Shown one piece after another: positions 32,878 through 43,904 of a DNA stretch of 64,000 nucleotides (its first letter is position 1; every line of letters begins with the position of its first letter). This DNA is from Microplitis mediator. Lineage: Eukaryota; Arthropoda; Insecta; Hymenoptera; Braconidae. The stretch spans positions 21,988,082-22,052,081 of the forward strand of contig NC_079974.1 in the NCBI RefSeq assembly GCF_029852145.1, read 5' to 3'. The notes beneath the pieces are model-generated. The model was not told where the DNA came from. It saw only the letters and a program-made list of their open reading frames with translations, and made no database searches. The position numbers and the translations under genes are program-made.

Positions 32878-33138
32878 CTGAAATAAAAATTTTAAAAAAT
32901 TATTATTAGTAAAAATTTTTGACCGTAAAAGAATTTATCTGAAAAAAAGTAAATTTTGATGTTTGAATTTTTAGGAAATTTAATTAGGTCATTAATAAAA
33001 CATTATTATTTAAAAATTTATTAATATCATCACAGTAATTAAACAAAATACTAAAACATTAAGATAATTATTTTGAGTATAAAATAAACTATTTTTGTCT
33101 TAAAGACTGAAACTAATTAATTGAGCGGTAAATATAAA

Positions 33139-33434
33139 TTATAAAGCTTTGAGATCGACATAAAAAACTTTTTCTCCGGTATGTTTTTTTCTGATATGAA
33201 CGTAAATTTGTGAGGTCTGTTTACTCTTAAGATCGCAGTAAGGGCACTTGAATCGCGGTTCATGACCGCACTCATACTTGAAGTGCCGGTTGCGATTACT
33301 CTTGAGGGTGAATCCGCGCAGGCACTTTGGGCAGAAGAAGAGATTACTTTTCTGCTCTGTAGAACCCGTGGATTCGTAATTAACATCTTGATTTGGCTCG
33401 ACGAAAGGCATTGATGAGTCCATCATGTACATAC
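33139..33434 (-). CDS. lola: lola alternative 3' exon 34: C2HC+C2H2 pair, YVDLK tail
   Basis: 97 residues from acceptor TTTAGTTACAG. Finger 1 C34, C37, H50, C55 (LRGFTLKSNRNRH), finger 2 C63, C66, H79, H84 (DLKSKQTSQIYVH). Tail EKVFYVDLKAL. The helix KSNRNRH recurs in exons 57, 58 and 66 of the other subfamily, either convergence or exchange. Confidence 0.9.
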
Positions 33435-33867
33435 CTGTAACTAAAACCAATCGATTTATTCAGTACAAGCTCTACACCCATAATTATCTAGAAATTTTTT
33501 CTTATCCGTGCAACTCCTAAACAACAAATTTATTTGCGCATAAGCTTTATTTTTATTAATGCAAAAAAATTATATTTTAAATTAAGTTTTAAATACAAAT
33601 CAATGTTAATAATAATGATAAGTAAGTAAATTTAATTAAGTATAGTAAATTTTTATTTTAATAAATAATTTATAAATATCGATTTTTTAAATAAATAATA
33701 TAATTTTAAAAAATACATAGCCTATGTAATTAATTTTTTAGTTGCGATAAATTATATTTTACGAACAGTTTAAGGCAGAAAATGTCAGTAATTTATAAAT
33801 AATAATAAAAAGTAGTAAATTTACTGACACGGGATAAAATTTTCATTTAAAAAAAATGAAAAAAAAA

Positions 33868-34712
33868 CTATTTAAATATGATCATATATGATCAGATATC
33901 AGTATATGTGGCCCTCATCATATATGACCAGATATCAAAATATGTGATCCTGTTTTTATATGATAATCTTATATATGATCCTGAGTATGTGATCCTGATC
34001 ACATATGATCAGATATGACCACCTGTGATCAGAATCATGCACAATCATATATGATTCTGTTCATATACAATAAGATATGAGAATATATGATCAGATATGA
34101 GTATGGGTGATCAGGATCATATACGATCAGATATGAGCTTATGTGATTATGCATACTGATATGTGATCATTTATAACTACATACCACCAGATATCAAAAT
34201 ATGTGATCCTGTTTTTACATGATAATCTTATATATGAGTATGTGGTCCTGATCACATATGATCATATATGACCACCCATGATCAGGATCATACATGAGCA
34301 TATGTGATTCTGTTCATATAAAATAAGATATGAGTATATGTGATCCTGATCCTACATGATCCGATATGAGTATGGGTGACCAAGATCATATAGATCAGAT
34401 ATGACTTTATGTGATGATGCATACTGATATGTGATCATTTATTACATATATGATCAGATATGGCCATGTCACATATGATCATATCTGATTGCACATGATC
34501 AGATAAGTTCATTTTTCATAGCTACCGGCAGATTTGAATATTAATACATGATCATATATAAACCATATATGAGCACATATGATGATGCATACTTACATGT
34601 GATCATTTATGACAGATATTATCATATCTGTTCATAAATGATCAGATTTAAGTATTCATTTATGATCATATATGGGCATATTTGATCATAAATGCTTATA
34701 TGATCACATATG
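33868..34712. repeat. ATATGATCA palindromic satellite, block A
   Basis: About 850 bases of degenerate repeats of ATATGATCATATATGATCAGATATG with AGTATGTGATCCTGATC variants. The unit is itself palindromic, so both strands read alike and hairpins are possible. Block B at 37150 is related. Confidence 0.8.
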
Positions 34713-34822
34713 AGTACTTTTTGCGGATGAGAATTGAGTAATTAATTAAAAATTAAATATCCATACCAAAAATCTACAAACTATTAAAAAAGTATTTTTT
34801 TTCTTAAATTAATTATTAATTA

Positions 34823-35085
34823 TTAAGAATCACAAAAATTATTAAACTTTCTATCAAAATATTTCAACGGCGCGTCAGGATGGTGACGTTTAAAATGACG
34901 TATTATATGAATTTTCTGATAATTTTTAACATCGCAGTGCGCGCACTCAAATCGTGGCTGTTTCCGGCAATAATTTCTAAAGTGTGCCAGCAATGAATTT
35001 TTCCATTTGTAGAAATTCCCACAGTTCGGACACTGGTACACTCCGACACTATTTTTCGGTATCCTTTCGCTGCCGTACTGATTGC
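34823..35085 (-). CDS. lola: lola alternative 3' exon 35: C2HC+C2H2 pair
   Basis: 86 residues from acceptor TTATTATTGCAG. Finger 1 C18, C21, H34, C39 (GNFYKWKNSLLAH), finger 2 C47, C50, H63, H68 (DVKNYQKIHIIRH). Tail APLKYFDRKFNNF, a diverged YVDLK end. Lies next to satellite block A. Confidence 0.88.
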
Positions 35086-35236
35086 CTGCAATAATAAAAA
35101 GAAAAACTCATGTTAACTAAAGTCAAAAGTAAAATCAAAAATAAAATATAGTAAAACTCATCTACAAAAGTTTAATAATATTAGATTCAAAAAGATTATG
35201 TACAATAAGTTGTTTATATAGAAATATATATATTTA

Positions 35237-35526
35237 TTAGTCATTTTTTTGGTCTTTTTTATCGAGCCGCGTATTAGTAGCGATATCAATACAATAAAAT
35301 TCATTGTTCGGATGGAAACGACGTATGTGCGCCCAAACGTGTGTCCGCTGTCTTAAATGGTGTTTGCAGTACGGACACTCGAATCTTTGGGGAATACCGC
35401 ACTCATATTTACAATGTCGAATCATATGACTTCGGTGTTTGTAACTGCGATAACACTTAGGACAGTGGTGCCGAAAATTTTCCATCTGCACCGGAAACTG
35501 TTGCATCCATTTACTACCCCATTGCG
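35237..35526 (-). CDS. lola: lola alternative 3' exon 36: C2HC+C2H2 pair
   Basis: 95 residues, acceptor TTATTGTTTCAG. Finger 1 C21, C24, H37, C42 (YRSYKHRSHMIRH), finger 2 C50, C53, H66, H71 (KHHLRQRTHVWAH), both His-rich. Tail EFYCIDIATN followed by a charged end KKDQKND. Confidence 0.89.
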
Positions 35527-36288
35527 CTGAAACAATAAATCGATTCCTTGTTAATAAAATATCTATAGCCCGAAATTTTCATTAAACAAAAACTATTAAT
35601 CCCATTTTAATAGACGATTAATAATTAGAAGCCAAGCAGATGCTACAGTGAATTTAAAAAATTCGACAAATCAAATTCATTAAATATTCATTTATTATTT
35701 TTAATATCAATCAGTAATTTTCAATACACTGATAAATATATATTTCTATTGATATACATTAATATGATTAATAATATGATATATTTGGTACGGAAGAATA
35801 TTAGCACTTTAGCATGTGTCCATTTTGTACCAAAATTCCAAAAAATTTTTGTCATGTAAGAGAGCTTTGAAAAATGTTTTGAGTTTACAAACTGTCTAGT
35901 TCAGAGACGCCTCCACAAGAGGGCGCTGTGAGCGATATTATGTTGCAGCGCCATCTGATGGTGCTGATACATAACTTATTTTTTGAGCACATGTTGGAAA
36001 AGTATTTTTTGTTATGGTCTGTCATTTTTTGCAAATAAATCGAGCATTTTTTTGGAAAAATTTCTCACTAAATTTCTAGCAAATTTCTATGAAATTTTCC
36101 AAATCTCATTGTATTTTGGCCATTTTCTTTTTCCTGTCTTACTAATCCTACCTATAGTTTTCCTCATCTCTTTCCTATACTTCTTCGCAATCACGAAGCG
36201 TTTTAGTGTGAAAGATTGCAGACAGATGGCAGTCTGACGGTTATATAGAACGAACCTCAAAGGTCAACTTGTGACAAATAAATAATTT
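35527..36288. other. Spacer with GGCGCTGTG segment
   Basis: No finger exon. Near 35890-35965 GAGGGCGCTGTGAGCGATATT and GCGCCATCTGATGGTGC look like a dispersed repeat. Low-complexity pyrimidine-rich sequence follows to 36190. Confidence 0.35.
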
Positions 36289-36360
36289 GCTCACGGTAGG
36301 ATTCGAACCTAAGCCTGGTCAGTATTCGAGTCCGACGAGTGTCCATTTCGATCTCAATCA
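36289..36360 (-). repeat. tRNA-like sequence (SINE head or relic)
   Basis: Read on the minus strand it has a near-perfect B box (AGGTTCGAATCC) after CGTCGGACTCGAATACTGACC, the layout of tRNA D-anticodon-T arms. The acceptor stem does not close, so it is not a working tRNA gene. Confidence 0.4.
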
Positions 36361-36479
36361 CTGGTTTAGTTTGCGTTAATATTCAATTTAAAAAGCAGTT
36401 TTATAAATATTAGTGCCGCCATTTTGATCCATCTTACGGTTATATTTCGTATGATTAAATATTATTATTATTAATGAAT

Positions 36480-36709
36480 TTATGACAGCCACATGGTATC
36501 GACATAATAAACCGGCATCCCACGATGTTGAGTTCTGATATGTAACTCAACATTGGGAACATATCGAAACCGCGAATCGCAATACGGACATTGAATACTC
36601 AAAGGCGCGGCGCACTGATACTTAATATGGTCCAGAAGTTCATCGGGGCCTTTAAATTCACTTCTGCACTGCATGCACTTGAGCGGATTCATTCTCGGCT
36701 TCGGAAGAT
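36480..36709 (-). CDS. lola: lola alternative 3' exon 37: C2HC+C2H2 pair, YVD tail
   Basis: 75 residues, acceptor CTGATTATAG. Finger 1 C11, C14, H27, C32 (RSEFKGPDELLDH) has an acidic helix with Pro, unlike DNA-binding norms. Finger 2 C40, C43, H56, H61 (DSRFRYVPNVELH). Linker AAPLSI replaces GxxPRF. Tail MPVYYVDTMWLS. Confidence 0.87.
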
Positions 36710-36840
36710 CTATAATCAGAAATAAAAAAAAGACAATGTTAATAAAAAATCTAGACAACTGATAATTACACAAATTTGAACGAAAAAATATACAAGACAT
36801 GAAATTAAATTAATGAAAATTTATTTATTAATAATGAATA

Positions 36841-37064
36841 TTAAAACAGTTTATTAACAACAACTGGTGATGAAGGATGCCAACGGCGGATATGTCTATA
36901 CACATTTGAAGATGAATTATCTTTTTTCAAACAATAAGGACACGCGAATTTTAATATTTGTCCGCATTTATGCCTTAACAGATACCACGATGTACGAAAT
37001 CCAGCGTTGCATTTTTCGCAAATGTAACTTGATACTCCTGGTGATGGCCAACTGCTACTGTAAT
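36841..37064 (-). CDS. lola: lola alternative 3' exon 38: pair with short H-x-C finger 1
   Basis: 73 residues without ATG in the leader, acceptor AATTTTTTTCAG. Finger 1 C15, C18, H31, C33 (NAGFRTSWYLLRHKC) has the same three-residue deletion as exon 7. Finger 2 C41, C44, H57, H62 (LKKDNSSSNVYRH). Tail SSPVVVNKLF. Confidence 0.87.
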
Positions 37065-37149
37065 CTGAAAAAAATTTTTTTTAATATCATTAATCAGCTG
37101 AACAAAATATTCATTTCATTATTCATAGTCTTAATTTAATAAGAAAAAA

Positions 37150-38010
37150 GTACTTTGATATGATCATATATGAATCTGATCATATATGACCTATAGATTT
37201 TGTCTAATATTATATATGATCAGATATGGCTTTATAAAAATTAACAAATGATCAGATACAATCATAAAAGATTATATTTGATGTCATATACAACCAGACA
37301 GGGCCAGATTAGTCTTATATGAATTAAAATTTGATCAGAACTGATCATATATGATCATGCATAGTTATATCTGACATCATATATGATCAGATATGGTCAT
37401 ATATGAATTTGAATCTGATTAAAAATGATAATATGTGATCAGATATGGCCATACACCTCCATATATGATCAGGTATGACTGCACATCTTCATATATGATC
37501 ACATATGATCATATATGACCATACATCTCCATATATAATCACATATGATCATATATGGCCATACATCTTCATATATAATCACATATGATCATATATGGCC
37601 ATACATCTTCAAATATAATCACATATGATCATATATGACCATACATCTCCATATATGATCAGGTATGATCACTATTGATCATATGTAGTCATATATGGTC
37701 ATATTTGGCCATACACCTTCATATATGATCAGGTATGACTGCACATCTTCATATATGATCACATATGATCATATTTGACCATACATCTTCATTTATGATA
37801 ACATATGATCATATATGACCATAAATCTTCATATATGATCACATATGATCATATATGACCATACATCTCCATATATAATCACATATGATCATATATGGTC
37901 ATACATCTCCGTATATGATCAGGTATGATCACATATGATCATATCTGGTGATATTTAATCAGATTTAAATTTCAATATGATCGTACATAAACTGAAATTA
38001 AATTTTATAA
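37150..38010. repeat. ATATGATCA satellite, block B, 40-base unit
   Basis: Between 37500 and 37660 an exact 40-base period is visible (ACATATGATCATATATGGCC then ATACATCTTCATATATAATC). Flanks are more degenerate. Shares the palindromic TATATGATCATATATGA core with block A. Confidence 0.85.
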
Positions 38011-38262
38011 GAACATATATGATGATATCTAAATATTTTTTCTCAGATAGCCTGTAACTTATTAATAAAACTCGTACATTGTTTCAGAATAGATTAAAAA
38101 ATGATCCATGCATGGTCTATAGTTACTAAACATGCGCATCTTTGGTGTCTGTAAAAACTTATTTTCATTTATAATTTAATATTTATTAGTTAACTATCAA
38201 CAATCTCAATAAATATATACAGTAATAATATATACACATATAAATGTATCAATAAATAATGA

Positions 38263-38552
38263 TTAATTTTTATGAACAGTAACAGGCAGTCCATCGTGCC
38301 TAAGTCGGACATGTTTGTAAATATTAGACGAGCACTTGTCTTTTTTATTGCAGTAGGGACACTTGAAACGCGGCTCTTTTCCGCAGTCGTACTTGAGATG
38401 CGTCTTCAGAGTTTTCTTGTACGTGTACCCCGCGTTGCACCGCGGACAATGGTAAGCCATTTTCCCAGGGTACCAGGGGTCGTCCCGGTTGTCTTCCTCC
38501 AACGAGTAACTCGCTCGTGTGTCCGACAGCTTCAGTCTCTCGTAGTCGTAAC
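38263..38552 (-). CDS. lola: lola alternative 3' exon 39: C2HC+C2H2 pair
   Basis: 95 residues from acceptor TTTTGATGTACAG. Acidic leader (LEEDNRDDP). Finger 1 C35, C38, H51, C56 (NAGYTYKKTLKTH), finger 2 C64, C67, H80, H85 (NKKDKCSSNIYKH). Tail LPVTVHKN. Finger 1 NAG(Y/F) and finger 2 KKD..SSN match exon 38, its neighbour. Confidence 0.89.
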
Positions 38553-38754
38553 CTGTACATCAAAAATTTTAATGTTAGTACTCTTTACAATTCAAAAACT
38601 TACCAGGTTTCATTCAATTCAAAATAACTCATAATTAATTGTAAAAATAATTAATTAGCTTGCAATCTGCAGATAAATTTATGAGTATTTTTTATATGAT
38701 TAATTAATTAATTTATTTATTTGCTTATTCATTACATTTTTAAAATCTTATAAC

Positions 38755-38966
38755 TTATAACTTAAGTGCGTATTTTTTTTTACCAAAATGGTAACGATCG
38801 ATATGTCTATAAATATTGTAAGTTCGTTTAGTCTTAAGTGTACAATATGGGCATCTATATCGCGGTTCCTGACCACAGAAATGACGATAGTGAAAAGCCA
38901 TATTTGCTTCTAATGTGAACCCGCTGTTGCATCTTGGGCAGTAGTAAGATTTTCTCGACTCCAAAT
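38755..38966 (-). CDS. lola: lola alternative 3' exon 40: C2HC+C2H2 pair
   Basis: 69 residues, acceptor TATTTTTCAG. Finger 1 C9, C12, H25, C30 (NSGFTLEANMAFH), finger 2 C38, C41, H54, H59 (TLKTKRTYNIYRH). Tail GKKKYALKL. Finger 1 helix is acidic/hydrophobic. Confidence 0.88.
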
Positions 38967-38969
38967 CTG

Positions 38970-39728
38970 AAAAATATAAAATATATAATTAATTAGTTAA
39001 TTAATAATAATAATTAATCATCAAAACACAAACCAACTATTTAAATTCAATAAATACTTAGCGCTAATTATTTAATACTCAAATTTTATATAAGTATTCA
39101 ATTCGAAATTTGAATTACTTCAAATTTCGAATCAAACCCAAGTTTGTAATTATATTCAAATTCAAATTTCGAATATAAATTTTCAGTTCCCGGTATCAAT
39201 TACAATTGTTTTGATAATTCGAAAAATTAAAAATAATTCAAATTTTTCAAAATTTGAATTTTTTTAAATTTCAAATTAATCGTAAGTTTTTAAAATTATT
39301 TTATTCAAATTCACTACTCAGTTCAAATTTTGAAAAATAAATTTTTGCTTCACGAGGTCAATTATAAATTTTTTTTAATACTGCGAAAAATTACAAATAA
39401 TTCAAATTTTACATAAATGCGAATTATTCGAAAATCAATTAATTAATCAATGAATCAATCAATTAATTAATTAATAAAAAATCTTCATGGTTGATCTTCA
39501 TTGCCGTCTTCATTGTCGCTCCTCAATTTCCGGTCTCATTAATTATTAATTATAAAAATATAAAAAATTTGATACGCGGATAACAACCAAGTGCCGTTTA
39601 TTCAAGAATACACAATTCAAATAATTTCAAATCTTCAAGTTGAATAATCTTCCGTGGTGATTTACATTTATTACAATATTTATACATTAAATATTAATTA
39701 TTTTTTCCTAGTTACTAATTACTGTAGA
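38970..39728. other. AT-rich intron with AAATTTCGAAT repeats
   Basis: Between 39080 and 39330 short TTCAAATTTCGAAT palindromes recur. No coding frame. A TCTTCAT-rich stretch lies at 39480-39530. Confidence 0.4.
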
Positions 39729-39967
39729 CTATGGATTTAAAAAAATTCTGTCGGGTTTGAAGCAAGGCATCTGTTTGTGCACACGTCGCATGTGCTTGTA
39801 AATATTTGAGCTGTACTTGGACCCGTAATCACAATAAGTACAACGAAATCGCGTTTCGTGGATCCCACAGTGAGACTGATAGTGACGGAGCATGCAGTCC
39901 TTGGATAGAAAACTGTGGGTACATCTTGGACATCGGAACCAGCCTTCTTTGTTGACAGTATGTCCTT
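39729..39967 (-). CDS. lola: lola alternative 3' exon 41: C2HC+C2H2 pair
   Basis: 78 residues, acceptor TCGATTTATTTCAG. Finger 1 C12, C15, H28, C33 (THSFLSKDCMLRH), finger 2 C42, C45, H58, H63 (DYGSKYSSNIYKH). Linker GIHETRF is one residue longer than usual. Tail KPDRIFLNP. Confidence 0.88.
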
Positions 39968-40245
39968 CTGAAATAAATCGACAATTGAAAATTAGTTCAA
40001 ACAAACAAACAATTTCAAGTCACAGTGCAATTTACATCCTCGTTATTTTACTTTTTTTTTAAATCTGTAAATAAAATTAAGCATAGAATATTTTAATTTA
40101 ATTTACTGAATGGTATGAAATTTTTTGACAAACAGAACAAAAAGCCCCACATGCGTAAAAACAAAACAATTTTTAATTACTCAATTTATTTATTTTTTAA
40201 ATTTTTGACATTTAAATTTTTGGCGGGAATTTCTTTATTTTTAAA

Positions 40246-40478
40246 TTAAAAAAGTTTTATAAAAGCGGGTGTCATTCCACGGTGTTTTGTTCTGACGTGT
40301 CTGTACACAGCCTGTGTGTACTTAGTCCTCATTTCACAATACGGACATTTAAATCTCGGGATATCTCCGCACTCTAGACGATAGTGTCGCGTCATTCCGC
40401 CGTAGGATTTAAAAACCCGAAAACATCGAGGACACGAAGATCTAGGCCGTATTTTTTTTTCTGCCAGCCGCATGAAAT
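40246..40478 (-). CDS. lola: lola alternative 3' exon 42: C2HC+C2H2 pair
   Basis: 76 residues from acceptor TTTTATTTCAG. Finger 1 C15, C18, H31, C36 (FRVFKSYGGMTRH), finger 2 C44, C47, H60, H65 (EMRTKYTQAVYRH). Tail MTPAFIKLF. Double glycine in the finger-1 helix is unusual. Confidence 0.88.
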
Positions 40479-40650
40479 CTGAAATAAAAAATTAAATTTT
40501 ATTAATTAATTAATTTTTCAAATTTTTTTTTTCCCAAAATTAATTTATTATTTTTTACTTATAAATTTTTTAAGCTTACAGTCATGCAGACGGTAAATAA
40601 AAATTATCCATTTTTTCACATAAATTTATTATTTTTTTTTCTTATCAAAA

Positions 40651-40907
40651 TTAATATCGTCGGTTAACAGTAACTTCAAGTCCAGGATGAATTTTTCTAA
40701 TGTGATTATAAATAGCGTGGGTCCATTTGCTGAGGTAACGACAGTACGGACACTGATACCGCGGCTGCGAGTCGCATTCGTACCGGCAGTGCCGATACAT
40801 TGAATAACTTTGTGAAAATCTTTTACTGCACTTAGGACACTGATACTTTTTTACCAAATTTTGATAAGACGAACGCTGGTGCTGACCAAGAACACCCGGC
40901 GGAAATC
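40651..40907 (-). CDS. lola: lola alternative 3' exon 43: C2HC+C2H2 pair
   Basis: 84 residues, acceptor TTGTTGGTTTCAG with branch GTACTAACAAA. Finger 1 C23, C26, H39, C44 (SKRFSQSYSMYRH), finger 2 C52, C55, H68, H73 (RYLSKWTHAIYNH). Tail LEVTVNRRY. Linker DSQPRY. Confidence 0.89.
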
Positions 40908-41040
40908 CTGAAACCAACAATTTCTTTGTTAGTACGATAACTTTAATCAGGAAATTTTTTAGCGGGAAACTATAGTAAGAAATAAGTCGATTAGTTGGTT
41001 AATTGATTAATTGTGTCATGTATTTTTCTAATTAATAATA

Positions 41041-41318
41041 TCAAAAGAGAGTAACAAGAATAACTGCTTCGTTTGGATGCGTGCGTCGGACATGTCGGTA
41101 AATGCTTGAGCTCTTTTTACTCTTCAAATTACAGTAGGGACATTTAAATCGCGGAGCTTGCCCGCATTCGAATCGGTAGTGGTTAATCATAGTACATTTG
41201 TGGCTGTAACTCTTGTTGCATAAAGGACAGTGATATTTACGGGTGACAGTAGTCGTCTGGCGATCGTTGTTCTTACGCGGACTCCCAACATTTTCTTCTT
41301 TAATCGTAATTTTGAGAT
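41041..41318 (-). CDS. lola: lola alternative 3' exon 44: C2HC+C2H2 pair
   Basis: 91 residues, acceptor AATTACTTATAG. Leader ITIKEENV holds a sumoylation-like IKEE. Finger 1 C30, C33, H46, C51 (NKSYSHKCTMINH), finger 2 C59, C62, H75, H80 (NLKSKKSSSIYRH). Tail EAVILVTLF. Confidence 0.89.
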
Positions 41319-41324
41319 CTATAA

Positions 41325-42035
41325 GTAATTTTATTTTTGTTAGATTATTGTTATTATTATTTTTACATACAGTCATGTTAGTCATTTTCCAGTTGCAGAC
41401 AATTAGTAACAGTCTAACTACTCTACTATACATTTAAACATTTATTTTCTTTTTTATGAATTTAAAACAAATTTTCAAATTTCAAAGTTCCCGCCCGAGG
41501 ACAATCGGAAATTTTTAGCGAATTTTTTAATCATGGGAAATTTTGATGGAGAATAAAGTTTTTTTTGAAAAAAAATTTGTTCGGAAAAATTGAGTTTCGA
41601 AATGAAAATTTTAGAAATTTTTACACAAGAAAAAATTTCCGCGTCGTTTAATGGGTTTCTGAAAAAAAAATAAAAAATTTGAATTTTTTTAATTGTGATC
41701 TACATGAAAATTAACGTCACTATTTTCCTGTGCTCGAGTAATTTTTCTTAGTTTTCCAATAATCGACTTCCGGTCTAACGAAAAATTTTCTTCATTAATT
41801 CTGAAAAATATAAAAAAAATTAGTAAAAATTCCACCTATGAAAAAAATGCGCGGGTCAAATGCCCATTGAAAAATGGAAAATTTGAATCCCGCTCCCGCC
41901 AAAAATTCCGTAAGTCGATCGCAGTCAACTGACGAAATAAAAATTAAACAAAAAAATATATCACCGAAATATAATTTTATTTTGAGTCTTTTTTTTCAGT
42001 CAGTAGTACAAAGTCTATTTAAAAAAATAAAAAAA
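41325..42035. other. AT-rich intron, nothing seen
   Basis: Poly-A/T rich with some CCCGC/GCGGG words; no finger frame. The 62-residue plus-strand frame at 41874 has no recognisable features. Confidence 0.45.
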
Positions 42036-42334
42036 TTACATAAAACGGTCAAATTCATTTAAAATATTGCAAGTAACCGGCTCCGCCGGATGTTTTCTTC
42101 TTATGTGATCCTGTATATTGAATTTCTTCTTGCTGAGTTTCCCGCAGTACGGGCACTTGAATCTCGGGGGTTTGTCACAGTCATATTTAATATGCGCAGT
42201 GACGGCACTCTTTGACGAATAACTTTTCCGACACCGCGGACACTGATGTCGCTCCGCTTTGCTAATAAATTTTCCGTAATCTCTCCTCAGTGATTTTTGG
42301 ACGTACCAATTCATCGACTGCATGTGTAGATAAG
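42036..42334 (-). CDS. lola: lola alternative 3' exon 45: C2HC+C2H2 pair
   Basis: 98 residues from acceptor GATTTTTTTCAG. Finger 1 C31, C34, H47, C52 (RKSYSSKSAVTAH), finger 2 C60, C63, H76, H81 (GKLSKKKFNIQDH). Linker DKPPRF is close to the CGKPPR of the following block. Tail EPVTCNILNEFDRFM. Confidence 0.89.
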
Positions 42335-42571
42335 CTGAAAAAAATCATCACTCATTAGTCAAATCAATTAAAAAAAAAAGTAATTAATTCTTAATTCTAA
42401 TTAACGTAACTATAAATTTTAAATTTACATTTTTAGCAACCAGCAGCTACCCAACTGTACAATTAAATTAAAAAAAAAATAATTAACTAATTAATTAATT
42501 AACTATACACTTCAATAAATTCCTCTTTATTTATTTACATAATTATCTAATTCAATTGAAATAATTAACAG

Positions 42572-42870
42572 CTAAGAATTTTCTATAAAAGGATCGCGTG
42601 GAAAACAGTGCTGCAGATTTTCCAAGTCGATCGCGAATACTGCAGCAGACGGGTGCTTGCGCTTGCAGTGTTTGTAAACGTCGGAATTGTACCGAGATTT
42701 GTACGAACAATGCGGGCACCCAACTCGCGGTTCTTTTCCACCGCAAGCGCGTCTTATGTGTCTCTTAAGTAAATCCTTTGTCGAGTAGCTGTAGCAGCAG
42801 CCGAGACACTGGTACGGTTTGTCGTTCCATGGGCAATAATTGAACCAGCCATCGCGGCGGTTAGAAAATT
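42572..42870 (-). CDS. lola: lola alternative 3' exon 46: C2HC+C2H2 pair
   Basis: 98 residues, no early ATG. Acceptor TTATGTTTCAG. Finger 1 C21, C24, H37, C42 (CYSYSTKDLLKRH), finger 2 C51, C54, H67, H72 (SYKSRYNSDVYKH). Linker GGKEPRVG. Tail VFAIDLENLQHCFP keeps the I-D-L core of the tail motif. GC-richer codons than neighbours. Confidence 0.88.
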
Positions 42871-42972
42871 CTGAAACATAAATTTACATATATTTCGATT
42901 ATTTTTTTTTTTATTGTATTTTCTTTTCGAGGTACGGAAATTTATTAGTTTTTTACTTTATCGTGTATATTA

Positions 42973-43284
42973 AGGGGAGGGCGGGTAAAACGGGACCGGA
43001 GAAAACGGAACACCCCGAAATTTTTTTTTTTACAAAATTTTACAGTTGACTCAATGTATTGATGGCTACAATAAATACGCGCGGTATCTACGCAGTATTA
43101 AAATTTTTTTTTTTCACTGAGATTTTATATAAATAATTTTATTAGTGATTTAAAAAAATTTACTTTTTTGCGGGTGGTCCATTTTTCCCGCTGGGAAAAT
43201 TTATCTACTTCACATGCATTCCAAAAAAAAATTCACTGAATTCAAATGCGCAAAAATCCATTATTTTTTTACCCGCCGTCCCCT
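42973..43284. mobile_element. MITE with AGGGGAGGGCGGGTAAA ends
   Basis: Left AGGGGAGGGCGGGTAAA, right TTTACCCGCCGTCCCCT. Interior includes ACGGGACCGGAGAAAACGG and GGTGGTCCATTTTTCCCGC. About 310 bases, non-coding. Confidence 0.6.
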
Positions 43285-43311
43285 ATTTTGAAATTTCCTA
43301 CCCGCTGTTTG

Positions 43312-43380
43312 TCTATCGCCGAGTCCTGGACTCGAACCCTAGACCTTCTTGTAGCTGAAGTCTCCCAAGGCGGCTACAGT
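43312..43380 (-). repeat. tRNA-like sequence with B box
   Basis: Minus strand: GTAGCCGCCTTGGGAGACTT, then AGGGTTCGAGTCC (B box) and a short 3' part. Stems are incomplete; a tRNA-derived repeat or relic. Confidence 0.35.
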
Positions 43381-43467
43381 AAAATTTAAAAAAATGATCT
43401 TATTAATTGCTCACTTGAAATTTATTTAATGCAGACTCGTAATTCACATGAATTTAGTTAAATTTTT

Positions 43468-43712
43468 TTATTGATTCTTGTAAATATCTAAGGCGTAAAT
43501 ATTACAATTCAAATGCTTGGTACGTATATGTAAATATATATGCGACGTTTTTTTACTGCGGTATGTACAATATGGACACTGAAATCTTGGCTCTTGACCG
43601 CATTCGTATTTAAGGTGTCGTGTCAAGCTTGCTTTCTGTTTGTATGAACTTGTACAGTTTGGACATGGGTACTGTTTTTTATCCAGCAGTGGTTTCAAAA
43701 AATCTTTCAGAT
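43468..43712 (-). CDS. lola: lola alternative 3' exon 47: C2HC+C2H2 pair
   Basis: 80 residues, acceptor TTATTTTTTCAG. Last exon (rightward) with a C-x2-C first finger: C16, C19, H32, C37 (TSSYKQKASLTRH); finger 2 C45, C48, H61, H66 (TYRSKKTSHIYLH). The CPNC start and tail IYALDIYKNQ are intermediate between the two subfamilies. Confidence 0.89.
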
Positions 43713-43904
43713 CTGAAAAAATAAAATTCATTTATTTATTATTTTATTTATTTATTTATTATTTTTAAATTAAAAAAAAAAACTCAAGTAAATAAAATGA
43801 AATGTGATGATTTTGAGATAAATTTTGAGATTTTATTTATTTTTTTTGTAAATGCCATGGAGGTACATTTGATAAAAATATGAATTTTATATAATAAATT
43901 AATA

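Noticed and set aside
36289..36360. Functional tRNA gene
   Set aside because: The B box is good but the acceptor and D stems do not pair.
33868..38010. CRISPR-like regular repeats
   Set aside because: No constant-length unique spacers; the unit is an AT-rich palindromic satellite in a eukaryotic intron.
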